A stretch of 45,699 nucleotides of DNA from an uncultured Oscillospiraceae bacterium. Lineage in GTDB: Bacteria > Bacillota > Clostridia > Oscillospirales > Ruminococcaceae. The notes below the pieces were generated by a model. It saw nothing but the letters and a program-made list of their open reading frames with translations, was not told where the DNA came from and searched no databases. The stretch covers positions 1 to 45,699 of the forward strand of contig URGQ01000005.1 in assembly GCA_900547385.1 (NCBI GenBank), read 5' to 3'. Position numbers and translations under genes: made by a program. Shown here piece after piece: positions 36,859 to 44,090 of this stretch. How positions within the stretch are numbered: the stretch's first letter is position 1; every line of letters starts with the position of its first letter.

Positions 36859-39021
36859 TTACAGCTGGGCGGGCTGCTTGACCCCGCGCATGGTAAGGGA
36901 AATGCGGCCGCGCTTTTGGTCCACCTCCAGCACCTTTACCCGGACGATATCCCCGACTTTCAGCACCTCGCTGGGGTGCTTTACATATTTTTCACCGATC
37001 TGGCTGATATGCACCAGCCCGTCCTCGTGCACGCCGATATCCACAAAGGCGCCAAAATCCACCACATTGCGGACGGTGCCGGTCAGTTCCATTTCCGGTT
37101 TCAGGTCCTTCATCTCCAACACATCGCTGCGCAGCACTGTGGGCGGCAGCGATTCGCGGGGATCGCGTCCCGGCTTTTGCAGCTCGGCTATGATATCCCG
37201 AATGGTGGGTTCACCGGCGGAAAGCTGCGCCGCCAGCGCTTTATAGCCCATCTTCTCCGCAAGGGTGGGCAGCTCCTTCATTTTATCGGTACCGATATCG
37301 GCAAGGGTACAGCCGCAAAGGGTCAGCAGTCCTTCGGCGATGGGGTAACTTTCCGGATGGACGGCGGTGGCATCCAGCGGGTTCTCGCCGCCGGAAATGC
37401 GCAGGAAGCCGGCGCATTGCTCATAGGCCTTTTTGCCAAGCTTGGGGACCTTGAGGAGCTGCGGACGGGCGGTGAAGCCGCCGTTTTCCTCCCGGTAGGC
37501 CACAATGTTTTTGGCGATGGCGGCATTGATGCCGGCAATGTGCCCCAGCAGAGAGGGCGAGGCGGTATTGAGATCGACGCCCACCGAGTTGACGCAGCTT
37601 TCCACCACGCCAGCCAGGGCGGCATCCAGCCGGGCGGGGGGCATATCATGCTGGTACTGGCCGATGCCGATGGCCTTGGGGTCGATCTTCACCAGCTCCG
37701 CCAGCGGGTCCTGCAAGCGGCGGGCGATGGAAACGGCGCTGCGCAGGTTGACATCGTATTCCGGGAATTCCTCGCTGGCCAGCTTGGAGGCGGAATAGAC
37801 CGAGGCGCCTGCTTCGCTGACAATGGCATACTGCACCGGCAGGCCGCTTTCCGCAATCAGCTCCGCCACAATCTTTTCTGATTCCCGGCTGGCGGTGCCA
37901 TTACCAATGGAAATGACGGTAACTTTATGCTTCTTCAGCAGGTCGGTCACCTTCCGCTTGGTTTCAGCGATTTTATTAAAAGGCTGGGTGGGGTAGACAA
38001 CGGCGGTATCCAGCACACGGCCGGTGGCATCCACCACCGCCAGCTTGCAGCCGTTGCGATAGCCGGGATCCCAACCCAGCACCACCTGACCGGTGAGGGG
38101 CGGCTGCATCAGCAGGTGGTGCAGATTTTCGGCAAAGACCCGGATGGCCTGCTCGCTGGCATTCTCGAACAGCTCCCGGAAGGTTTCATTTTCCATGCTG
38201 GGGGCAATGAGGCGCTTCCAGCTATCGGCGGCAGCTTCCATCACGGCGCGGCCGCAGGCATTATTGGCGATCACCGTTTTGCGGCGGATGGCCTCCAGGG
38301 CTTTTTCCTCCTCCAGCACAATGGCTGTCTTAAGGAAGCCCTCCTTTTCGCCGCGGTTGATGGCCAGCACCCGGTGCGGGGCGATGCGGCCCACCGGCTC
38401 CTTGAAGTCGTAATACATCTTATAGGTGGTGTTCTCGGTGCTATCGCCGGTGGCGGTAACCACGGCCGCCCGGTGGATCAAAAGGCGCAGCGCCTTGCGG
38501 ATCTCGCCGTCATCGGAAATATCCTCTGCGATGATATCCATAGCGCCGGAGAGAGCATCCTCGGCGGTCTCCACGCCCTTTTCCGGGTTCACATACTCCG
38601 CGGCCATGCTAAGCGGCTCCCGCAGGGTATTCTGCACCCGGATGGCCGCCGCCAGCGGTTCCAAGCCCTTTTCCCGGGCAATGCTGCCGCGGGTGCGGCG
38701 CTTGGGCTTATAGGGGCGGTAGAGGTCCTCCACCTCCGCCAGAGTGGCCGCAGCCTGAATGGCAGTCTCCAGCTCCGGGGTAAGCTTTTCCTGCTCGGTG
38801 ATGGAGCGAATGACCTCCTCCCGGCGTTTTTGCAGGTTGCGCAGGTATTCCAGCCGGTCGCTGAGGTCGCGCAGGGCGGCATCATCCAGGCTGTCGGTCA
38901 TCTCCTTGCGATAGCGGGCAATGAAGGGAATGGTGTTGCCTTCATCCAAAAGGCGCACGGCGGCTTCCACCTGCGCCGGGCGGAGCTTTAATTCCTGCGA
39001 GAGCTGCTGTATGAGTTCCAT
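36859..39021 (-). CDS. tex: Tex family transcription accessory protein
   Basis: Tex (720 aa, full length) is a nucleic-acid-binding relative of Spt6. It has an N-terminal helical region (MELIQQLSQELKLR, IPFIARYRKEMTDSLDD), a YqgF-like RNase H-fold domain (VVLGWDPGYRNGCKLAVVD, ISIGNGTASRESEKIVAEL), helix-hairpin-helix segments (SPSLLGHIAGINAAIAKNIV) and a C-terminal S1 domain (LTGTVRNVVDFGAFVDIG, VKVLEVDQKRGRISLTM). The ATG with AAGGAGAG upstream is used; a longer frame begins eight codons earlier without a ribosome binding site. The gene appears monocistronic. Confidence 0.96.
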   Translation of the reverse strand: MELIQQLSQELKLRPAQVEAAVRLLDEGNTIPFIARYRKEMTDSLDDAALRDLSDRLEYLRNLQKRREEVIRSITEQEKLTPELETAIQAAATLAEVEDLYRPYKPKRRTRGSIAREKGLEPLAAAIRVQNTLREPLSMAAEYVNPEKGVETAEDALSGAMDIIAEDISDDGEIRKALRLLIHRAAVVTATGDSTENTTYKMYYDFKEPVGRIAPHRVLAINRGEKEGFLKTAIVLEEEKALEAIRRKTVIANNACGRAVMEAAADSWKRLIAPSMENETFRELFENASEQAIRVFAENLHHLLMQPPLTGQVVLGWDPGYRNGCKLAVVDATGRVLDTAVVYPTQPFNKIAETKRKVTDLLKKHKVTVISIGNGTASRESEKIVAELIAESGLPVQYAIVSEAGASVYSASKLASEEFPEYDVNLRSAVSIARRLQDPLAELVKIDPKAIGIGQYQHDMPPARLDAALAGVVESCVNSVGVDLNTASPSLLGHIAGINAAIAKNIVAYREENGGFTARPQLLKVPKLGKKAYEQCAGFLRISGGENPLDATAVHPESYPIAEGLLTLCGCTLADIGTDKMKELPTLAEKMGYKALAAQLSAGEPTIRDIIAELQKPGRDPRESLPPTVLRSDVLEMKDLKPEMELTGTVRNVVDFGAFVDIGVHEDGLVHISQIGEKYVKHPSEVLKVGDIVRVKVLEVDQKRGRISLTMRGVKQPAQL

Positions 39022-39057
39022 CGTTTTTCCTCTCCTTCGGGGCAAAATTACTTTTCT

Positions 39058-39086
39058 ATTATAGCCTATCCGGGAGCAGGGAGCAA
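39058..39086 (-). promoter_or_regulatory. Promoter of tex
   Basis: On the minus strand TTGCTC, 17-bp spacer, TATAAT. Confidence 0.75.
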
Positions 39087-39110
39087 CCGGAGAAACGGTA
39101 CAGCAGCGTT

Positions 39111-39142
39111 TGAATATTCATTTTTATTTGCATAATTATACA
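39111..39142. promoter_or_regulatory. Possible tandem ARG boxes
   Basis: TGAATATTCA (39111-39120) and TGCATAATTATACA (39129-39142) have centres 20 bp apart. The second differs from the ArgR/AhrC core TGAATAATTATTCA at two symmetric positions. They lie between the divergent tex and amino-acid transporter genes, about 100 bp upstream of the latter's -10 box. Confidence 0.35.
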
Positions 39143-39216
39143 CGGTACAATCGCAAAATTGTTTGTTATCACTAATATTTAGTCGTAATTTTCGGCGGTT
39201 ATCTCCGTTTTAATGC

Positions 39217-39244
39217 TTTACTTTTGCGAAATGTGATGTATAAT
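39217..39244 (+). promoter_or_regulatory. Promoter of the amino-acid ABC operon
   Basis: TTTACT, 16-bp spacer, TATAAT. A CCCGGC/GCCGGG hairpin lies in the leader of about 85 nt. Confidence 0.65.
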
Positions 39245-39333
39245 AATTCATGTAATCACCACCCGGCCGGAGAGGACCCCGCCGGGACCGGAACGAAAGA
39301 TATTTTATGAAAAAGATAAAAGGAGATTCTACC

Positions 39334-40113
39334 ATGAAAAAACTGCTTGCTGTAATGCTGGCCGCCATGATGCTGCTGGCGATGGTTGCCTGTGGCAACA
39401 ACAATAGCGAACCTACCCCTGAGCCTACCCCCACCCCTGACGAGACCAAGACCCTGTATATGGCCACCGAGGGTACCTTCCCTCCCTATGAATATTACGA
39501 TGGCGATAAGCTGGTCGGTATTGATGTGGAAGTGGCCGGTGCCATTGCCGAAAAGCTGGGCATGAAGCTGGAGGTCGTTGATATCGCGTTTGATTCCATC
39601 GTAAGCGGCGTACAGGCCGGCAAGTATGATATGGGCATGGCCGGTATGACCGTCAATGAGGAGCGGTTGGAGCAGGTCAACTTCTCCGACAGCTATTCCA
39701 CCGGTATTCAGGTCGTTATCGTCAAAGAGGGCGGCAAGGTACAGTCCCTGGACGATATGGGCGCTGACGGCGTCATCATCGGCACCCAGAGCGGCACCAC
39801 CGGCTTTATGTATGCTTCCGATGACTTTGGTGATGAGAAGGTAAAGGGCTTTGCCAAGACCACCGACGCCGTTGCCGCACTGATCAACGGTCAGGTAGAC
39901 TGCGTGATGCTGGATAACGAGCCTGCCAAGGCGCTGGTTGCCGCCAATGCCGATGCCGGTCTTTCCATTCTGGATACCGCCTATGCCGTTGAGGACTATG
40001 CCATCGCCATCAACAAGGACAACAATGACCTGCTGACCAAGGTGAACGCCGCACTGGCCGAGCTGAAGGCTGACGGCACCCTGCAGGGCATTATTGACAA
40101 GTACATCAAGTAA
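39334..40113 (+). CDS. Polar amino-acid ABC transporter substrate-binding lipoprotein
   Basis: The 259-residue lipoprotein has lipobox LAMVACG and an EPTPEPTPTPDE linker, then a family-3 solute-binding domain: TFPPYEYYDGDKLVGIDVEV, AFDSIVSGVQAGKYDMGMAG, MTVNEERLEQVNFSDSY (with the amino-acid-carboxylate Arg), GTQSGTTGFMY and VDCVMLDNEPAKALV (Asp for the amino group). The overall pattern is like ArtJ/HisJ-type proteins; the exact amino acid is not certain. AAAAGGAGATTCTACC precedes the ATG. It is the first gene of a three-gene importer operon. Confidence 0.93.
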   Translation: MKKLLAVMLAAMMLLAMVACGNNNSEPTPEPTPTPDETKTLYMATEGTFPPYEYYDGDKLVGIDVEVAGAIAEKLGMKLEVVDIAFDSIVSGVQAGKYDMGMAGMTVNEERLEQVNFSDSYSTGIQVVIVKEGGKVQSLDDMGADGVIIGTQSGTTGFMYASDDFGDEKVKGFAKTTDAVAALINGQVDCVMLDNEPAKALVAANADAGLSILDTAYAVEDYAIAINKDNNDLLTKVNAALAELKADGTLQGIIDKYIK

Positions 40114-40134
40114 AATCGTTTCCTCATTACCCAT

Positions 40135-40173
40135 GCAGCGGGACGGAGCCACACTGGCTTCGCCCCGTGCTGC
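40135..40173 (+). terminator. Intercistronic hairpin after the binding-protein gene
   Basis: GCAGC..GG.CGGAGCC pairs with GGCTTCG.CC..GCTGC, with weak tail TATCTTATC. It probably lowers permease and ATPase expression relative to the binding protein. Confidence 0.55.
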
Positions 40174-40204
40174 TATCTTATCACGATAGAAAAGAGGGGA
40201 ACCA

Positions 40205-40942
40205 TTGAGTAATTTCCTGCTGTGGTGGGAGCAGCTGAAGGCTGACTTTATCACCTGCTTTGTTACCAAGGAACGCTGGCGCTACATTACCCGCGGCCTG
40301 GGGAACACCCTGAAGATCGCGCTGGTGGCTGTACTGATCGGTATTGCCATCGGCTCCATTGTGGCCATTGTGCGCAGCGCCCACGATAAAAATATCCACG
40401 AGATGCGCCCGGGCCTGGGTCGCACCCTGCTGAAGATTGCCAACGCCATCTGCAAGGTATATTTGACCGTTATCCGCGGCACGCCTGTAATGATCCAGCT
40501 GCTCATCATGTTCTTTGTTATCTTTACCACGGCGCGGGATGGCGTACCGGTGGCCATGCTGTGCTTCGGTATCAATTCCGGCGCGTATGTGGCCGAAATT
40601 ATCCGGGCCGGTATTATGTCGGTGGATAACGGGCAGAGTGAGGCGGGGCGCAGCCTGGGGCTTAACTTTGTGCAGACCATGTGGTATATCGTCATTCCGC
40701 AGGCACTGAAAAATACCCTGCCGGCCCTGGCCAATGAGTTCATTGTGCTGCTGAAGGAAACCTCGGTCGCCTGCTATGTGGCCGTCAACGATCTGACGCG
40801 TGGCGGTGAGATTATCCGCGGCGCTACCTATCAGCAGCTTTTGCCGCTTTTGGCCGTAGCTATCATCTACCTGCTGCTGGTCATGTTCTTTAGCTGGCTG
40901 GTAGGCAAACTGGAAAGGAGGCTGCGCAGCAGTGACCACTAA
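40205..40942 (+). CDS. Amino-acid ABC transporter permease
   Basis: This HisM/ArtQ-type permease (245 aa) is of single-gene type and probably acts as a homodimer. TTRGLGNTLKIAL-like GLGNTLKIALVAVLIGIAIG opens the membrane domain; VYLTVIRGTPVMIQLLIMFF and EIIRAGIMSVDNGQSEAGRS, running into LGL, are the conserved loops, the latter being the EAA motif that contacts the ATPase. The start is TTG, preceded by AGAGGGGAACCA; no ATG fits. The end overlaps the ATPase gene by 11 bases. Confidence 0.92.
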   Translation: MSNFLLWWEQLKADFITCFVTKERWRYITRGLGNTLKIALVAVLIGIAIGSIVAIVRSAHDKNIHEMRPGLGRTLLKIANAICKVYLTVIRGTPVMIQLLIMFFVIFTTARDGVPVAMLCFGINSGAYVAEIIRAGIMSVDNGQSEAGRSLGLNFVQTMWYIVIPQALKNTLPALANEFIVLLKETSVACYVAVNDLTRGGEIIRGATYQQLLPLLAVAIIYLLLVMFFSWLVGKLERRLRSSDH

Positions 40943-41669
40943 ACCGATCATTGAGGTAAAAGACCTGAAAAAATCCTTTGGCACATTGCAGGTGCTCAAG
41001 GGCATCAATACCGAGGTGCAGAAGGGCGAGGTCGTCGTTGTCATCGGGCCCTCCGGCAGCGGCAAATCCACCTTCCTGCGGTGTCTGAACCTGCTGGAGA
41101 CCCCCACGGCCGGTTCTATCTATGTGGATGGGGCGGAGATCACCGACCCCAAGTGCGATATCAACCTGCACCGGCAGAAGATGGGCATGGTGTTCCAGCA
41201 CTTCAATCTGTTCAATAATATGACCATCCTGCGCAACATGACGCTGGCCCCCATGACCCTGCTGAAAAAAAGCAAGGAGGACGCTGAGGCGCAGGCACTG
41301 GCCCTGCTGCGGCGCGTCGGGCTGGAGGATAAGGCAAACGCCTATCCCAGCCAGCTTTCCGGCGGGCAGAAGCAGCGGATCGCCATTGTGCGGGCACTGT
41401 GCATGGACCCCGAGGTCATGCTCTTTGATGAGCCGACCAGCGCGCTGGACCCCGAAATGGTGGGCGAGGTGCTGGATGTTATGAAGGAGCTGGCGCAGGA
41501 CGGTATGACCATGGTGGTAGTGACCCACGAGATGGGCTTTGCCCGCGAAGTAGGCAGCCGGGTGCTGTTTATGGATGAGGGTGTCATCATGGAGGAGAAC
41601 GAGCCGCATGAGTTCTTTGCTAACCCCAAATGCGAGCGGCTGCAAAGCTTCCTGGCAAAGGTGCTGTAA
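40932..41669 (+). CDS. Amino-acid ABC transporter ATP-binding protein
   Basis: The 245-residue ATPase has Walker A GPSGSGKST, Q-loop MVFQHFNLFNNM, signature LSGGQKQR, Walker B VMLFDEPTSALD and H-loop VVTHEMGFA, closest to GlnQ/HisP-type proteins. It starts with GTG inside the permease gene with AAAGGAGG ten bases upstream. A bidirectional terminator follows the stop. Confidence 0.95.
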   Translation: MTTKPIIEVKDLKKSFGTLQVLKGINTEVQKGEVVVVIGPSGSGKSTFLRCLNLLETPTAGSIYVDGAEITDPKCDINLHRQKMGMVFQHFNLFNNMTILRNMTLAPMTLLKKSKEDAEAQALALLRRVGLEDKANAYPSQLSGGQKQRIAIVRALCMDPEVMLFDEPTSALDPEMVGEVLDVMKELAQDGMTMVVVTHEMGFAREVGSRVLFMDEGVIMEENEPHEFFANPKCERLQSFLAKVL

Positions 41670-41675
41670 AACAGA

Positions 41676-41718
41676 AATATTCCCCCACAGGCCATACGGT
41701 CTGCGGGGGATATTTTTT
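41676..41718. terminator. Bidirectional terminator
   Basis: AATATTCCCCC..CAG..ACC pairing with GGT..CTG..GGGGGATATT, then TTTTTT on the plus strand; A-rich sequence on the other side serves the convergent flavoprotein gene. Confidence 0.85.
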
Positions 41719-43084
41719 ATTCCAGAATATTGCGGGCGACATAAACGCCGCTGGCGGAAGCGTGAGAAAGCGAATGGGTGATGCCGCTGCCATCGCCAAT
41801 GATGTAAAGGCCGGGATGCTGGTTGGATTCCAGTTTTTTATTCACCTCAACCTCCATATTGTAGAACTTGACCTCCACGCCGTACAGCAGGGTGTCCTCA
41901 TTAGCGGTGCCGGGGGCGATCTTATCCAATGCGTAGATCATTTCCACGATGTCATCCAGGATGCGCTTGGGCAGCACCAGGCTTAGGTCGCCGGGGGTGG
42001 CGTTCAGCGTGGGGGTAATGAAGGCCCCCTCCATGCGCTCCGGGGTGGAGCGGCGGCCGCGGATCAGATCGCCGAAACGCTGGATGATGACCCCGCCGCC
42101 CAGCATATTACTCAGCCGCGCGACGCTCTCGCCATAGCCGTTGGAGTCCTTAAACGGCTCTGAAAAATGCTGTGCCACCAATAGGGCAAAGTTAGTATTT
42201 TCGGTCTGGCGGCTGGGATCTTCGTAGCTGTGGCCATTGACGGTGATGATGCCGTTGGTGTTTTCATTTACCACGGCGCCCTTGGGATTCATGCAGAAGG
42301 TACGCACCTTATCGCCGTACTTTTCGGTGCGGTAGACGATCTTGCTTTCATACAGCTCATCGGTAAGATGGGCAAAGACCGCCGCGGGCAGTTCCACCCG
42401 CACGCCCAGATCCACGCGGTTGGAGTGGGTGGGGATATTGAGCTCCCGGCAGACGGCTTCCATCCACTTGCTGCCGCTGCGCCCTACCGAGATCACACAC
42501 TTTTGGCAGGTGTACTCGCCTGCTGCGGTAAAAACACGGTAGCCATCATCCGCCGCCGCGACTGCAGTGACGGGGGTATCAAAGAAGAAGGTGACCTTAT
42601 CCTTTAGTTCCTCGTAGATATTCTGCAGCACCTTGTAGTTGATATCGGTGCCGAGGTGGCGTACCGAGGCATCCAGGAGATGCAGGTCGTTCTGGATGCA
42701 GACGGTCTTAAAGCGGGTACCGGCGGTGGAATAGAGCTTTGTCCCTTCGCCGCCATGGGCCAGGTTGATCTCATCAACATAGCGCATAAGCTCCAGCGCC
42801 TGCTTTTTGCCGATGTACTCATACAGCGTGCCGCCAAAGTCATTGGTGATATTGTACTTGCCATCGGAGAAAGCACCCGCCCCACCGAAACCGCTCATGA
42901 TGGAGCAGGTGGGACAGCCAATGCAGGTTTTTATTTTATCGCCATCGATGGGACAGCGACGGCGGCTGAGGGGATGCCCGGATTCGAATACCGCGACCCG
43001 CAGGGCGGGAGCCCGGTGGGTCAGCTCGTAAGCGGAAAAGATGCCTCCAGGGCCAGCGCCAATGATAATGACATCGTAATTCAT
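41717..43084 (-). CDS. FAD-dependent oxidoreductase (COG2509 type)
   Basis: The flavoprotein (455 aa) has an N-terminal dinucleotide fold (DVIIIGAGPGGIFSAYEL), CPTCSIMSGFGGAGAFSDGK, a central VISVGRSGSKW and a C-terminal FAD-binding GLYIIGDGSGITHSLSHAS. This is the layout of uncharacterised FAD-dependent dehydrogenases of COG2509. CIGCPTCS near residue 70 is cysteine-rich. Substrate is unknown. GGAGGT lies before the ATG at MNYDVI; longer upstream frames lack a ribosome binding site. It appears monocistronic. Confidence 0.88.
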   Translation of the reverse strand: MNYDVIIIGAGPGGIFSAYELTHRAPALRVAVFESGHPLSRRRCPIDGDKIKTCIGCPTCSIMSGFGGAGAFSDGKYNITNDFGGTLYEYIGKKQALELMRYVDEINLAHGGEGTKLYSTAGTRFKTVCIQNDLHLLDASVRHLGTDINYKVLQNIYEELKDKVTFFFDTPVTAVAAADDGYRVFTAAGEYTCQKCVISVGRSGSKWMEAVCRELNIPTHSNRVDLGVRVELPAAVFAHLTDELYESKIVYRTEKYGDKVRTFCMNPKGAVVNENTNGIITVNGHSYEDPSRQTENTNFALLVAQHFSEPFKDSNGYGESVARLSNMLGGGVIIQRFGDLIRGRRSTPERMEGAFITPTLNATPGDLSLVLPKRILDDIVEMIYALDKIAPGTANEDTLLYGVEVKFYNMEVEVNKKLESNQHPGLYIIGDGSGITHSLSHASASGVYVARNILE

Positions 43085-43151
43085 AGTACGACCTCCACAA
43101 AAAAGAACAGTTGACCGCTGCGCAGCCAACCCTATCATCCAAGATAATTTA

Positions 43152-43180
43152 TTTATAACACAGGTGCAGGAATTTTGCAA
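43152..43180 (-). promoter_or_regulatory. Promoter of the flavoprotein gene
   Basis: On the minus strand TTGCAA, 17-bp spacer, TATAAA. Confidence 0.75.
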
Positions 43181-43255
43181 TGACGCCGGCAGAGAAAAAA
43201 CGCCTCTCTGACGAGAAAAACCGTGCTCATTGCCCAACTGCTCCCCCATAAACGG

Positions 43256-43290
43256 CCCAGCCGCCCGCCCTATGCGGGCAGACGGCTGGG
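43256..43290. repeat. Hairpin after the HTH repeat gene
   Basis: CCCAGCCG..CCCGC / GCGGG..CGGCTGGG hairpin. It lacks a clear T-tract, so a role as terminator of the upstream minus-strand gene is uncertain. Confidence 0.45.
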
Positions 43291-43369
43291 TATATGCTTT
43301 CTGCGGGCTTTTCCGCCGCAGCAGGGGAAGATGCTTGTTAAACGGGAAAGTCCGCGCCAAGCGGCAAAT

Positions 43370-44069
43370 TTAACGGCCCAGCGCCTTTTTGACATATTCC
43401 CGCAGGGTGCTGTCATCCAAGAAAGGAAGGAGCTCGGTGATGCTCTCTCCGCGGGCCAGCTTTTCCTTGGTGATGGCCCCCAGTGCCTTATCACCCAAAA
43501 AGGGCAGCATGGCCGTAACATCCTCACCGCGGAGCACTTTGGCAAGAGCCACCTCGCCCAGCTTTTCCTCCCCGGCAAAGGGGAGGAGCTCCCCGATGGA
43601 GCGGCCGTTTTTGGCACGGAGTTCCGCCAGCCTGCCCACCGCTTCTTCGCTCATGAAAGGGGCAAGTGCCACGGTATCCTTACCGTTCTGCTCCAGCAGC
43701 AACGCCAGTTCATCCACCTTTTCTTCTGCCATAAAGGGGACCAGGCCTGTAACATCGCCACCCTCCTGCGCCAGCTGTGTGGCCAGCTCGCCCACGGTTT
43801 CCTCGTCCAGGAATGGCACCAGTGTCAGCAGGCTCTCTCTATCTTCCCTAACCTCCCCGGCTAGCTTTTCTACCTGACTGGGGCGCAGCACCTCGGCAGC
43901 CTCTTTCAGTTCCTCCCTGGTGTAATCGGCAGGCTGTACCGGCTCTCCGGCTGTTACCTTTTCCACCACGGGGTTGCCGCCGCCCAGGATCTCATCCACC
44001 GTGACGCCAAAAATTTCGGCCAACTCCGGCAGCTTGGCGATATCCGGCATGGAATTGCCGGTATCACAT
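43370..44069 (-). pseudogene. 5'-truncated HTH protein with six 26-residue repeats
   Basis: The 226-residue frame begins in the middle of an Xre HTH domain: TGNSMPDIAKLPELAEIFGV followed by TVDEIL is the usual end of that fold, but the first helices are missing and a stop lies seven codons upstream of the ATG. The likely cause is insertion of the adjacent recombinase element. After a linker come six units starting LVPFLDEE, LVPFMAEE, LAPFMSEE, LLPFAGEE, MLPFLGDK and LLPFLDDS, each exactly 26 residues apart. They are probably helical-repeat modules for protein binding. Whether the remnant is expressed is unknown; no ribosome binding site precedes the ATG. Confidence 0.75.
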
Positions 44070-44090
44070 AGTTAAAGATATTGGTGTCAT
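44060..44090. other. Putative left junction of integrated element
   Basis: Homology to HTH proteins stops near 44066-44069, while the recombinase stop codon is at 44091. The boundary should lie here. The right end is outside the window, so the repeated core cannot be identified. Confidence 0.5.
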
